From assembly GCF_003598715.1 (NCBI RefSeq), contig NZ_QZFU01000006.1, forward strand, positions 186,001 through 250,000: a stretch of 64,000 nucleotides of DNA. The letters run 5' to 3'. The notes beneath the pieces are model-generated. The model did not search any database. It was not told the origin of the DNA and saw nothing but the letters and a program-made list of their open reading frames with translations. The translations under genes were made by a program, and so were the position numbers. The stretch is from Nocardia panacis (GTDB lineage: Bacteria > Actinomycetota > Actinomycetes > Mycobacteriales > Mycobacteriaceae). Of the stretch, positions 16,619 to 25,617 are shown piece after piece; within the stretch, counting starts at the first letter, position 1, and each line of letters opens with the position of its first letter.

Positions 16619-17149
16619 TCACTTCGGTTCGACGAGCTGAATCTCGAGTTCCACCTTGACCGCGTCGCTGAGCAGGCCGGGCAGCGGGCCGCCCACGCCG
16701 AAATCGGTGCGTTTGATGGTTCCGGTGGCCGAGAATCCGGCGTGCCGCTGCCCCGTCGCGCCGAACTCCTGCACCCCGCCCCACTCCACCTCGAGGGTCA
16801 CGGGTTTGGTGATGGCGCCGAGGGTGGCCTCGCCCGCGACGGTGAAGGTCTCGGCGATGGCGACGGGTTCGACGGCGCGGAAGCTCAGCGTGGGGCGGTT
16901 CGCGACATCGAGGAAGTCGGCATTGCGGATATGCGCGTCGCGGTCGGCATTGCCGGTGTCGAAGGAGTCGAGGTGGATCGTCGCGCCGATGGTGGCGGTG
17001 CCGTCCTCGTGGGCCTCGAATTCGGTGTCGAACCGGGTGAACGAGCCGCGTACCTTGGCGATGCCCAGGTGGCGAATGGTGAAACCGACCGAGGAGTGGA
17101 ATGTGTCCAGCGCCCACGGACCGGTCTTGAGTGTGGCGGGAATCGTCAT
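16619..17149 (-). CDS. YceI family protein (polyisoprenoid-binding-like)
   Basis: 176 residues forming a lipocalin-like YceI barrel, with WALDTFHSSVGFTIRHLGIAKVRG at the start, VRGSFTRFDTEFEA, then FRAVEPVAIAETFTVAGEATL and TIKRTDFGVG. Unlike E. coli YceI it has no signal peptide, so it is probably cytoplasmic. Family members bind isoprenoid or other lipids; the ligand here is unknown. It is divergent from an XRE/MmyB regulator about 100 bases away, which may control it. Confidence 0.87.
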   Translation of the reverse strand: MTIPATLKTGPWALDTFHSSVGFTIRHLGIAKVRGSFTRFDTEFEAHEDGTATIGATIHLDSFDTGNADRDAHIRNADFLDVANRPTLSFRAVEPVAIAETFTVAGEATLGAITKPVTLEVEWGGVQEFGATGQRHAGFSATGTIKRTDFGVGGPLPGLLSDAVKVELEIQLVEPK

Positions 17150-17250
17150 ATCCCGACCATCGCGGCACCACCGGTCGATAGCCAGACCGCCGTTATCCTG
17201 GCCCCGCCAGGGCGAGGATAAGCCGACCACCCTTCGGCATCATGGGGTGC

Positions 17251-18087
17251 ATGGCCCGCTCTGGATTTGCCGAATTCCTGGTCGCGCGCCGCGCCGAGCT
17301 GCGGCCCGCCGATGTCGGGCTGCCCGAGGGCGGGCGTCGCCGCACCCCCGGTCTGCGCCGCGAGGAGGTCGCGGTCCTCGCCGGACTCAGCGCCGACTAC
17401 CTGGCCCGACTCGAACAGGGTCGCGACACCAATCCGTCGATGGCGGTGGTCAACGCGCTGGCCAACGCGCTCAAACTGGAGGGTTCGGCCCGACACCACT
17501 TCGGCTGGCTCTCGCTCACCGCCTGCCAGGGCGCGGGCTGTCCCGGCGAGACACCCCCAGAAGCCGAGGTCTCCGAGACGATGATGGGCATCGTGCGGGC
17601 GCTGAATCCGACCCCGGCCTTCGTGCTCGGCAGACAACTCGATGTCGTGCACTGGAATGCCGCCTGGGCCGAGTTCGCGGGGCCGCTCGGTCTGCTCGAC
17701 GAGCCCGACCGGGTGAACCTCGCGACCTACACCTTCACCCATCCCGCCGCCCGCCGGGTCTGGCGCGAATGGGATGCGGTGGCCGACCTGCTGATCGCCG
17801 CGCTGCGGCGCAGCCAGATGCGCTGGGGCGCGGATACCGGGATCGAACGGTTCATCGAGGAGCTCTGCCGAACACCGGAATTCGCGCTGCGCTGGCTCCG
17901 GCACCCGCCCAGCGGATTCACGAACGCGCGCCTGGCGCTCGCGCATCCGGTGCACGGCCCCGTCACGGTGCCCTTCGAAACACTGGACGGCGCGGGCGAT
18001 CACAGCGTCGCGGTCTGGCTCGTCGAGCAGACGACGGCGCGCACACCCGCACTGCGCCTGGTCGGCAAGCGCGCCGCGAACGAATAA
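17251..18087 (+). CDS. XRE regulator with MmyB-like ligand-binding domain
   Basis: 278 residues. The HTH starts close to the N-terminus (FAEFLVARRAELRPADVGLP, RTPGLRREEVAVLAGLSADY, LARLEQGRDTNPS). A PAS-like MmyB domain follows, with PAFVLGRQLDVVHWNAAW and EFALRWLRHPPSGF. MmyB domains are linked to fatty-acid binding and to control of neighbouring oxidoreductases. An ATG three codons earlier (17242) is an alternative; neither has a strong ribosome site. The divergent YceI gene is a candidate target. Its stop directly abuts the converging stop of the ferritin-like gene. Confidence 0.85.
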   Translation: MARSGFAEFLVARRAELRPADVGLPEGGRRRTPGLRREEVAVLAGLSADYLARLEQGRDTNPSMAVVNALANALKLEGSARHHFGWLSLTACQGAGCPGETPPEAEVSETMMGIVRALNPTPAFVLGRQLDVVHWNAAWAEFAGPLGLLDEPDRVNLATYTFTHPAARRVWREWDAVADLLIAALRRSQMRWGADTGIERFIEELCRTPEFALRWLRHPPSGFTNARLALAHPVHGPVTVPFETLDGAGDHSVAVWLVEQTTARTPALRLVGKRAANE

Positions 18088-18786
18088 TCAGAGCCCGAGC
18101 ACCGCCATGCGCTCGGCGTGGCTGTCCTGCATGCGCTCGAACAGCGCGGCGATGCCATTCAGATCGCCCGTGGCAGTGAGGACCAGTTCGGTCAGCTCGT
18201 CGCGCTGGGCCATGACGTACTGCGCCTGGGTGATGGCCTCACCGAGCAGGCGGCGACCCCACAGGGTGAGCCGGTCGCGTTCGGCGCGGTTGGTGGCCAC
18301 CGCGCGGCGCACCTCCTCGACGACGAATTCGGAGTGGCTGGTCTCGGCGAGCACATCGCGGACCACCGTGGCCACCTCGGGGGCCAGCGCGCCCGCGATC
18401 TCGGTGTAGAAATCGGCGGCGATACCGTCGCCGACGTGGAATTTCACCATCGACTCCAGCCAGGTCGACGGGTCGGTGGAGGCGTGATAGGCGTCCAGCG
18501 CCCGCACGAAGGGGGCCATGGCGTCGAAGACGTCGATCCCCCTTTCGGCGAGCGCGGACTCGAGGGTGGTGAAGTGGCCCATCTCGGCGGCGGCCATCTT
18601 GGCCACCGCGACCTTGCCGCGCAGCGTCGGGGAGAGTTCGGCCTCCTTGGTCAGGCGGTAGAAGGCGGAGATCTCACCGTAGGCGAGCACGGCGAACAGG
18701 TCGGTCACGCCGGAGTGGTCGGCGGCGACCGGCGAGAGGTGCTGGTCGGTCTGCGATGCGCCGAGCGCGGGTGACGGGGCTCCCAT
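18088..18786 (-). CDS. Ferritin-like diiron-fold protein (Rv3210c family)
   Basis: 232 residues, largely helical. Carboxylate/His motifs are spaced as in ferritin-like four-helix bundles: YGEIS near residue 37, MAAAEMGHF near 66-74, and AETSHSEF near 147-154. Conserved in Mycobacteriales next to rhlE. Some relatives resemble tRNA-2-methylthio-N6-dimethylallyladenosine hydroxylase (MiaE-like), but assigning that reaction here would be speculative. No signal peptide. It faces the XRE/MmyB gene with no intervening DNA. Confidence 0.8.
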   Translation of the reverse strand: MGAPSPALGASQTDQHLSPVAADHSGVTDLFAVLAYGEISAFYRLTKEAELSPTLRGKVAVAKMAAAEMGHFTTLESALAERGIDVFDAMAPFVRALDAYHASTDPSTWLESMVKFHVGDGIAADFYTEIAGALAPEVATVVRDVLAETSHSEFVVEEVRRAVATNRAERDRLTLWGRRLLGEAITQAQYVMAQRDELTELVLTATGDLNGIAALFERMQDSHAERMAVLGL

Positions 18787-18903
18787 GCCGCACAGCGTAG
18801 TCCCGCGACGCCCGATCCCGCCGGGCGTCCCGGCCGCGCTCCCGGCATCCGAAATTCGCGTCCACCATGCGGGACGCGAATTCGGTTGCCGATCGAATAG
18901 CGC

Positions 18904-19767
18904 TCAGTCCTCGACCTCGCCCATGGCCATCGGGCTCGCGGCCGGGATGATCTCCGCGCGGATCCGCTTGACCAGCGGCGCGAGCGTGGTGGTCACCTCG
19001 GCGATCGCGTCCTGCGACAGCACCGACAGCGCGCCGCGCCAGGACGACTCGTCGGTGGCCCGCTCGATCCGATCGAGCAGGTCGCCACCTCCCGCGGTGA
19101 GCGTCGGGCTGGTCGGTTCGCCGACCACCAATCCGGCGGCCCGCAATTCGTCCACCGCGTCGGACCATTCCTGTTCGGAGATGCCGCGCACGGTGCGCGC
19201 CACCGACTGGAGCGTCTTACCCGCGGCGACCTGCAGCACCATCGCGTGACGGCCGGTCAGGCCGTGGGTGATCAGGGCCGCGACATGGCCGTCGCCGCGA
19301 TGTTCGCGCAGTGAGGTGGCCAACTGCCACAGCGCGCCCACCGGATCCTCGGGCAGCGGCAATTCCGCGTTGGCCGCGAACAGCGCCCGACCGGTGGGGT
19401 CCGCGCTCTGCTGCACCGGGGTGAGCAGGGCGACCGCGCGCGCCGCCTCGGCCGAACCCGCGCCGCATTCGCGCAGCACCCTGGTCGAGAGCGCCAGCCT
19501 GGCCTCGAGGCAATGCTGGGGCGTGGTGTGCTCCCAGGCGGCGGGCAGCGCCCTGGCTATGGCGTCGCGATGGTAGACGGAGAAGGTGGCCAGCACCGCG
19601 CCCGCGCCGACCGCGCCGAGCGGGGCCGCCCGATATGCGAAGTATGCCTGCGAGACCCCGCGCAACCCGAGCGCGAGCGCCGACTCCTTCACCCCCGACC
19701 CGAAATAGGTGACGACATGCAGCGGTTCGAGCGTCGCCCAGATTCGACGCGCCGGATGAATTGCCAT
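18904..19767 (-). CDS. SCO6745-family protein (winged-helix-like, unknown function)
   Basis: 287 residues. It starts AIHPARRIWATLEPLHVVTYF and continues ALGLRGVSQAYFAYRAAPLG, a pattern of the actinobacterial SCO6745 family. The C-terminal half resembles a MarR/winged-helix fold (HGLTGRHAMVLQVAAGKTL, ISEQEWSDAVDELRAAGLV). The ATG at 19767 fits the family start better than another four codons upstream. Function unknown; possibly a regulator or a carrier-like fold. It lies divergent from rhlE across about 360 bases. Confidence 0.72.
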   Translation of the reverse strand: MAIHPARRIWATLEPLHVVTYFGSGVKESALALGLRGVSQAYFAYRAAPLGAVGAGAVLATFSVYHRDAIARALPAAWEHTTPQHCLEARLALSTRVLRECGAGSAEAARAVALLTPVQQSADPTGRALFAANAELPLPEDPVGALWQLATSLREHRGDGHVAALITHGLTGRHAMVLQVAAGKTLQSVARTVRGISEQEWSDAVDELRAAGLVVGEPTSPTLTAGGGDLLDRIERATDESSWRGALSVLSQDAIAEVTTTLAPLVKRIRAEIIPAASPMAMGEVED

Positions 19768-20125
19768 GTGCCACAACATACGTCGAGAAACGTCTCAGCG
19801 AAACCGTACTAATGCGACGAATTGCGCCGGACGGCAATTCGAGCGGCGCACAATATCACGCTACAATCTCTCGGGACAACGGAAATTTTCGCACGCGACA
19901 ACGATTCGCAGCGGGTTTCCCGAGTTCGGAAAATGTGCGCGCACCTGATCCGCGTCACCCCGTGCGCCGCGCCTAGGTATCCCGAGTTGGCCCACAGCTG
20001 GCCCCGTGATCCGGCTGCGGCACGGCGGTGAACAGCGACAAGCGGAGATGTGGTCGTCGCGGACCGGCCGGTCCGCCCCACACCCTCGGTGCGCGCGGGA
20101 CGCGCATACGAGGAAGGCGAAGAAC
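19768..20125. other. Divergent intergenic region upstream of rhlE
   Basis: About 360 bases between the SCO6745-type gene and the helicase, presumably holding both promoters. The part 19780-19930 is less GC-rich than surroundings and contains imperfect inverted repeats of GAAAC/GTTTC type, but no site could be assigned. RhlE mRNAs often have long, cold-responsive leaders; a long leader is possible here. Confidence 0.4.
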
Positions 20126-22051
20126 CTGAGCAAGATCACCGTAGAACCGGAACCGGGTCTGACCGACACCCTGTTGACGGCCGAACTGGACGCGACACAT
20201 ACCGCACCGACATTCGCGGAATTGGGCGTGCGCCCGGAAATCGTGCGCGCACTCGGCGAGATCGGCATCGAACGCACTTTCGCCATTCAGGAACTCACCC
20301 TGCCGCTCGCGCTGGCCGGTGAGGACCTGATCGGCCAGGCCCGCACGGGTATGGGAAAAACCTTCGGATTCGGAGTGCCACTGCTGCATCGCGTCGCCAC
20401 CCCGGAATCCGGTGTCACACCGTTGGACGGCACCCCCAGGGCACTGGTCATCGTGCCCACCCGCGAACTGTGCATCCAGGTCACCCAGGACCTGGAGAAC
20501 GCCGCCAAGCACCTGGCGGGCGGACGCGGCCCGCTGCGGGTCACCTCCATCTACGGCGGCCGCCCCTACGAGGCACAGATCGAGGCACTGCGCGCCGGAG
20601 TCGATGTGGTCGTCGGCACTCCCGGTCGCCTGCTCGACCTGGCCGACCAGCAGCACCTCATCCTCGGCAAGGTCGGCGTGCTGGTGCTCGACGAGGCCGA
20701 TGAAATGCTCGACCTGGGCTTCCTCCCGGATATCGAGCGCATCCTGAACATGGTCCCGGAGAAGCGGCAGACCATGCTGTTCTCGGCCACCATGCCCGGC
20801 CCGATCATCACCCTGGCCCGCACCTTCCTCACCCGCCCCACCCATATCCGGGCCGAGGAGCCGCACGACTCGGCGGTGCACGACCGCACCGCACAGTTCG
20901 TCTACCGGGCGCACGCGCTGGACAAGAGCGAACTGATCGCGCGCATCCTGCAGGCCGAGAGCCGCGGGGCCACCATGATCTTCACCAGGACCAAGCGCAC
21001 CGCCCAGAAGGTGGCCGACGAACTGGCCGAACGCGGTTTCGCGGTCGGCGCGGTCCACGGCGATCTCGGCCAGATCGCGCGGGAGAAGGCGCTCGCCAAG
21101 TTCCGGCGCGGCGCCATCGATGTACTGGTCGCCACCGATGTCGCGGCGCGCGGCATCGATATCGACGATGTCACCCACGTCGTCAACTACCAGTGCCCGG
21201 AGGACGAGAAGACCTACGTGCACCGTATCGGCCGCACCGGCCGGGCCGGGCGCACCGGCGTCGCGATCACCCTGATCGACTGGGACGAACTCAACCGCTG
21301 GTCCGCCATCAATGCCGCGCTGGGCCTCGGCATCCCGGAGCCGGTGGAGACCTACTCGCGTTCGCCGCACCTATTCTCCGATCTCGGCATCCCGGAGGGC
21401 GTTACGGGCCTGGTCCGCAAGCCGCGCCCCGAGCGCGCGGCCGACGCGGAGGTCGTCGAGCGGCCCGCCCGCGCCGCGCGCAAGCGCAACCGCAAGCGCA
21501 CCAGGGGTGGTCAGCCGGTGGAGGCGAATGGCGCCGCGCTCGAGACGGATACCGAGCCGACCGCCGAGAACCCGGATGCCACACCGGCTCTCGCGGACGA
21601 CGAGCAGGACCGTCCCGCGCGCCGCAGGCGAAGGCGGCGGCGCGGCGGCGAGGAGAACGCGGTCGAATCCGAGTCGGGCGCAACCGATTCCGTCGACGCG
21701 GACGCCCCGACGCCCGAGCATGACGCTGCCGTATCCGATGCTGCCGCACCCCGAGTGACCGCATCCGATGTTGCCGCATTCACCGCCGCGGCGCCCGAGT
21801 CGGAGACCTCGCAGGACGAGCAGCCCGCCAAGCCCGTCCGGCGACGGACCCGCACTACCCGCGCGAAAGTCGCCGACACCGCGACGGCCACCGGGGACAG
21901 CACGCAGTCGACCGAGGCTCCGGCCGCCGACGCGGGCGAGCAGGCGGCCCCGCGCCGCACTCGTCGCCGTCGCCGCCCGAGCGAGGAGTCCGCGGCAGGC
22001 ACGGCGCAGGCCGGGGAACCCATCCCCACCGTCGCGACCGCATCGGCCTGA
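20126..22051 (+). CDS. rhlE: DEAD-box RNA helicase RhlE-like
   Basis: About 641 residues. The helicase core (residues about 30-400) has the Q motif near FAIQELTLPLALAG, Walker A ARTGMGKT, DEAD in LVLDEADEMLD, SAT in LFSATMPGP and motif VI HRIGRTGRAGR. A 250-residue disordered tail follows, with alternating Arg/Lys-rich runs (RRRRRRRGG, RKRNRKRTRGG) and acidic Ala/Thr stretches; it is longer than in M. tuberculosis and probably binds RNA. No ATG, GTG or TTG near the expected N-terminus has a ribosome site. A CTG at 20126 has AGGAAGG 8 bases upstream and is proposed. ATG 20048 and TTG 20174 are alternatives. Confidence 0.85.
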   Translation: MSKITVEPEPGLTDTLLTAELDATHTAPTFAELGVRPEIVRALGEIGIERTFAIQELTLPLALAGEDLIGQARTGMGKTFGFGVPLLHRVATPESGVTPLDGTPRALVIVPTRELCIQVTQDLENAAKHLAGGRGPLRVTSIYGGRPYEAQIEALRAGVDVVVGTPGRLLDLADQQHLILGKVGVLVLDEADEMLDLGFLPDIERILNMVPEKRQTMLFSATMPGPIITLARTFLTRPTHIRAEEPHDSAVHDRTAQFVYRAHALDKSELIARILQAESRGATMIFTRTKRTAQKVADELAERGFAVGAVHGDLGQIAREKALAKFRRGAIDVLVATDVAARGIDIDDVTHVVNYQCPEDEKTYVHRIGRTGRAGRTGVAITLIDWDELNRWSAINAALGLGIPEPVETYSRSPHLFSDLGIPEGVTGLVRKPRPERAADAEVVERPARAARKRNRKRTRGGQPVEANGAALETDTEPTAENPDATPALADDEQDRPARRRRRRRRGGEENAVESESGATDSVDADAPTPEHDAAVSDAAAPRVTASDVAAFTAAAPESETSQDEQPAKPVRRRTRTTRAKVADTATATGDSTQSTEAPAADAGEQAAPRRTRRRRRPSEESAAGTAQAGEPIPTVATASA

Positions 22052-22079
22052 GCGCGCCGAATCCGCTACTCTCGCTCAC

Positions 22080-23312
22080 GTGCTCGCACCCGAGCGGCGG
22101 ACGCGCGCCGACATCATCTCCGCGGTCGTGATAGCCGTCTTGGTGGTGGTGGCGGCGATCGTGGTGTGGGCGCGCGGCGACGCGCGCGGCACCGAATCGG
22201 TGACGGCCACCCACCCCGCGACGGCGCCGACCCCCGCCGACAAATTGCCCACCGGGCTGCGCGAACTGTGGCATGCCCCCGACAGCGCGGACGCCCGTGC
22301 GCTGGTCGCGGGCGGCGTCGCGGTCACCGGGGAGGAGGGCTCGGTCGTCGGCCACGACCTGACGACGGGCGAGCAGGTGTGGCGCTACCGACGCGATATG
22401 CCGCTGTGCGGGGTGGAGTCGCAGTTCGGGATGGTCATCGCGGTGTATCGCGACCAGCGCGGCTGTAGCCAGGCCACCTTGCTGGCGGGCGAGGACGGGT
22501 CGCGGCGCACCGCCCGCAGCAGCTATATGGACAAATCGGTCCGCCTTTCGGTCGACGGCACCTACGTGCTGGCCGCGGGGCGGGACAGGTTGGAGATGTG
22601 GCGCTCGGATCTGGTGCGCACGGTCGAATACGGATATGTCGACGCCCAGGTCAACGCCAAGACCCAGCCGCGCACGGGCTGCACCCTGCTCTCGGCCGGC
22701 TCGAGCGCGGCCCGGCTGGCCGTGGTGGAGCGTTGCCCCAACGATCCGTCCAATCGGCTCAGCGTGCTCAATCCCGCACCCAAGGACAACACCGTCCCGG
22801 AGGAGTACGGCTCGCACGTGCTCACCGGTCCCGGCGCGGACGCGCCCGGTGTGCGGGTGCTCGCGGTCTCCGACAGCCGCGTCGCGCTGTATCTGCCGCC
22901 CGCGCCGCATCCGGTGGCCGACGCGCCCGCCGGTCCGCGCATCGGGATCTATGACGCCTCCGGCAATCAGCTGCTGCTGCGCGATCTGCCCGCGCCGATC
23001 GCGGACACCGCGACCACCCGCATCGGCTCGGCCTTCTTCGTCTTCACCGGCGACAGCGTGATCGCTTTGAGCGCGAGCACTTTCGACCAGCTGTGGCAGG
23101 CTCCCGGCGCTGTGGGCACGCCCGCGCTGATGGCGGGTCGGCTGCTGCTGCCGGTGGCCGGGGGGATCGCGGTGCTCGATCCGTCGACGGGCGCGGAGCA
23201 GTCCAGAATTCCGGTCGATCGCCCCGACTACGGTGGCGCACCCCTTTCGCTGTCGGTGCTCGGCGCCGTCATCCTGGAGAAGCGCGGCGCCACCCTGTTC
23301 GCACTGGGCTGA
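22080..23312 (+). CDS. Membrane-anchored PQQ-like beta-propeller protein (Rv3212 family)
   Basis: 410 residues. One N-terminal membrane helix (IISAVVIAVLVVVAAIVVWA, residues about 12-31) is followed by an extracytoplasmic domain with repeated blades of the PQQ/WD40-like type (GVAVTGEEGSVVGHDLTTGE and GGIAVLDPSTGAEQSRIPV). Cys pairs could form disulfides. GTG start at 22080, 28 bases after the rhlE stop on the same strand. It corresponds to Rv3212 in the same position in mycobacteria. Function unknown; a scaffold role in envelope assembly is speculation. Confidence 0.8.
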   Translation: MLAPERRTRADIISAVVIAVLVVVAAIVVWARGDARGTESVTATHPATAPTPADKLPTGLRELWHAPDSADARALVAGGVAVTGEEGSVVGHDLTTGEQVWRYRRDMPLCGVESQFGMVIAVYRDQRGCSQATLLAGEDGSRRTARSSYMDKSVRLSVDGTYVLAAGRDRLEMWRSDLVRTVEYGYVDAQVNAKTQPRTGCTLLSAGSSAARLAVVERCPNDPSNRLSVLNPAPKDNTVPEEYGSHVLTGPGADAPGVRVLAVSDSRVALYLPPAPHPVADAPAGPRIGIYDASGNQLLLRDLPAPIADTATTRIGSAFFVFTGDSVIALSASTFDQLWQAPGAVGTPALMAGRLLLPVAGGIAVLDPSTGAEQSRIPVDRPDYGGAPLSLSVLGAVILEKRGATLFALG

Positions 23313-23369
23313 CCGGCCCGCGACCGAACCCGGTACCCCCGATCCCGGCGAGTAGCCCATGATTGACCC

Positions 23370-23981
23370 ATGCCCGAACCAGAGGATGCTCGCCTAGTGC
23401 TGCTACGCCACGGTGAGACGGCGTGGTCGGCCGCGCATCGACATACCGGCCGCACCGATCTCCCGCTGACCGAACGCGGCGAGGATCAGGCCCGTGCCGC
23501 CGGACAGTTGCTCGCCGCGCTGAAATTGCGCGATCCGCTGGTGCTGACCAGCCCGCGCCAGCGGGCCGTGCGCACCGCGGAATTGGCCGGATTCGCCGAT
23601 GCGACCGTCGACGACGACCTGGTCGAGTGGGATTACGGCGACTACGAGGGCATGACGACCCCGCAGATCCGCGAATCCGCGCCGGGTTGGACCATCTGGA
23701 CCGGCGCGGCGCCCGGCGGCGAGACGGCCGCGCAGGTCCGCGCCAGGGCCGACCGGGTGCTGGCCGCCGCGGTGCCCGCCCTGCCCGAACGCGATGTGAT
23801 CCTGGTCGGCCACGGTCATTTCTCGCGCGCGCTCATCGCGCGCTGGGCCGGACTCGATATCGTGGAGGGCCGCCGCTTCGCCATGTCCACGGCCGCCGCC
23901 ACCGTGCTCGGTCACGAGCACGAGGCGCGAACCATATTGGCGCACAATCTTGTTCACACTATCGATGGAGCACAGCAGTGA
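23370..23981 (+). CDS. Histidine phosphatase family protein (Gpm2/Rv3214 type)
   Basis: 203 residues. The catalytic RHGE motif is in LVLLRHGETAWS near residue 11. The second Arg lies in TSPRQRAVRTAELA, the Glu in VEWDYGDYEG and the second His in VGHGHFSRALIARW. Annotated as phosphoglycerate mutase-like in mycobacteria, but the Rv3214 homologue behaves as a broad acid phosphatase, and short enzymes of this type usually act as phosphatases. Its stop overlaps the GNAT start by three bases (GTGA), so the two are coupled. Confidence 0.88.
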   Translation: MPEPEDARLVLLRHGETAWSAAHRHTGRTDLPLTERGEDQARAAGQLLAALKLRDPLVLTSPRQRAVRTAELAGFADATVDDDLVEWDYGDYEGMTTPQIRESAPGWTIWTGAAPGGETAAQVRARADRVLAAAVPALPERDVILVGHGHFSRALIARWAGLDIVEGRRFAMSTAAATVLGHEHEARTILAHNLVHTIDGAQQ

Positions 23982-24463
23982 CCGGAACCATTCGCCGCGC
24001 GACCGAGGCCGATATCCCCGGCCTGGTCGAACTCGTCCACGCCCTGGCCGAGTACGAGAAGGCAAGCCACGAATGCCATCTCACCGAGGAGCAGTTGCGC
24101 GAGGCGCTGTTCGGCGCCGCGCCCGCGCTTTTCGCGCATGTGGTCGACGAGGGCGGCGAGATCGTCGGCGGCGCGATCTGGTTCCGCAACTACTCCACCT
24201 GGCGCGGCGTGCACGGCATCTTCCTGGAGGACCTGTTCGTCAAGCCCGAGATGCGCGGAAAGGGTTACGGCAAGAGCCTTCTGGTCACGCTGGCGCGGGA
24301 GGCGGTGGCCAATGGCTACGCCCGCCTGGATTGGTCGGTCCTCACCTGGAACCAGCCGTCGATCGATTTCTACGAATCCCTCGGCGCGGTGGCCCAATCC
24401 GAATGGGTCGGCTATCGCCTCAGTGATGACGCACTCGAAAAGCTGGCCGCGACAACGACGTAA
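23978..24463 (+). CDS. GNAT-family N-acetyltransferase
   Basis: 161 residues, a complete single GNAT domain. The acetyl-CoA-binding motif A is LFVKPEMRGKGYGKSLL and motif B is WNQPSIDFYESLGA. The insert FLEDLFVKP and overall sequence resemble diamine/thialysine (SSAT-like) N-acetyltransferases, so a small amine is a plausible substrate. GTG start inside the stop of the phosphatase gene. The endonuclease V gene begins 7 bases after its stop, making a three-gene unit. Confidence 0.88.
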   Translation: MTGTIRRATEADIPGLVELVHALAEYEKASHECHLTEEQLREALFGAAPALFAHVVDEGGEIVGGAIWFRNYSTWRGVHGIFLEDLFVKPEMRGKGYGKSLLVTLAREAVANGYARLDWSVLTWNQPSIDFYESLGAVAQSEWVGYRLSDDALEKLAATTT

Positions 24464-24470
24464 CCCTGCG

Positions 24471-25187
24471 ATGCGCATCGACTCCCCCGCCCGCTGGCCG
24501 AGGACACCCGAGCAGGCCATGGTCGTCCAGGACGAATTGCGCCCCCTGGTGGATACCCGCAATCCGACCCGACCCGAATTCCGCACGGCGGCCGGCCTGG
24601 ATTCGGCCTACGCCGCGGACGGCACGGTGGCCGCCGCGGTGGTGGTCCTGGATATCGTCACCGGCGCGACCGTGGAAACCGCGGTGGCGCACGGGCACAC
24701 CGAATTCCCGTACGTGCCGGGCCTGCTCGCCTTCCGCGAACTGCCCACCACGGTGTCGGCCCTCCAAAAGCTCACCACCACACCGGATCTGCTCGTCTGC
24801 GACGCGCAGGGCCTGGCCCATCCGCGCCGCTTCGGACTGGCCTGCCATCTGGGCATCCTGACCGGTCTGTCGACGATCGGCGTCGCCAAGAACGCCTGGG
24901 GCGACTATCTCGAACCGGGTCGCGAGCGCGGCGCCGCGTCGGATCTGGTGCTCGACGGCGCGGTGGTCGGTCGGGCACTGCGCACCAGGACCGCTGTCAA
25001 GCCGGTCTTCGTCTCGGTGGGCCATCGCATCGATCTCGATACGGCCTGCGCGCAGGTGCTGGCGCTGACATCGAAGTACCGCGTCCCGGAAACCACGCGC
25101 CGCGCCGACCGACTGTGCCGGGATGCCCTGCGCGGGATGTTCGCGAATCCGCCTGCGCCGCAGGACTATTCGGGATCCGCCCCGTAG
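24471..25187 (+). CDS. nfi: Endonuclease V (deoxyinosine 3'-endonuclease)
   Basis: 238 residues. It follows the EndoV pattern: AGLDSAYAADG with the first metal Asp, the wedge Tyr and Glu in FPYVPGLLAFRE, and the Asp of LLVCDAQGLAHPRRFGLACHLG, then GVAKNAWGDY. The enzyme nicks DNA (or RNA in some species) one base past inosine, for repair of deaminated adenine. Last gene of the phosphatase-GNAT-nfi set; its 3' end overlaps the converging membrane-protein gene by 22 bases. Confidence 0.92.
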   Translation: MRIDSPARWPRTPEQAMVVQDELRPLVDTRNPTRPEFRTAAGLDSAYAADGTVAAAVVVLDIVTGATVETAVAHGHTEFPYVPGLLAFRELPTTVSALQKLTTTPDLLVCDAQGLAHPRRFGLACHLGILTGLSTIGVAKNAWGDYLEPGRERGAASDLVLDGAVVGRALRTRTAVKPVFVSVGHRIDLDTACAQVLALTSKYRVPETTRRADRLCRDALRGMFANPPAPQDYSGSAP

Positions 25188-25579
25188 GCGTGCGCCATGT
25201 AGCGGGTGGTCGGCGGCGCGAACAGCAGCACCAGCGAGGCCACCGCGGCCAGGCCGAGCAGCGCGCCGTACACCGGCTGGTGGGAGTCGGTGAGCAGCGA
25301 CCACACCACCGGCAGCAGCAGGACCTGGGCGATGACCGCGATGGCCCGACCCCAGCGGCGGCCGAGCAGCAGGCCCGCGCCCGCCGCGAGCACCCCGCCG
25401 CCGAGAATGCCGAACCACGCCGCCGTGCCGTACCCGCTGGCCACGCTCTGATCCGAACCGAGCAGCCCGCGCGCGATCAGCACCACCGCGACGATCACCG
25501 CGACCGCGCCCTCCACCGCCACCAGCGCGCCCGCGCCGCGCACCGTCGCGGGCACGGCCGCATGTTCGTTGTCCACCAC
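25166..25579 (-). CDS. Small four-helix membrane protein (Rv3217c family)
   Basis: 137 residues with four predicted transmembrane helices: GALVAVEGAVAVIVAVVLIA, FGILGGGVLAAGAGLLLG, AIAVIAQVLLLPVVWSLL and YGALLGLAAVASLVLLF. Conserved opposite the lipid-kinase gene in Mycobacteriales. No catalytic motifs; function unknown. It overlaps the 3' end of nfi on the other strand. Confidence 0.8.
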   Translation of the reverse strand: MVDNEHAAVPATVRGAGALVAVEGAVAVIVAVVLIARGLLGSDQSVASGYGTAAWFGILGGGVLAAGAGLLLGRRWGRAIAVIAQVLLLPVVWSLLTDSHQPVYGALLGLAAVASLVLLFAPPTTRYMAHAYGADPE

Positions 25580-25617
25580 GCGCCCAGCCTACGACCCGCC
25601 CCGTCTACGCTTCGAAG

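Noticed and set aside
22081..23360. Antisense frames opposite the Rv3212-like gene
   Set aside because: His/Arg/Gln-rich composition typical of shadows; the sense frame has a membrane helix and beta-propeller repeats.
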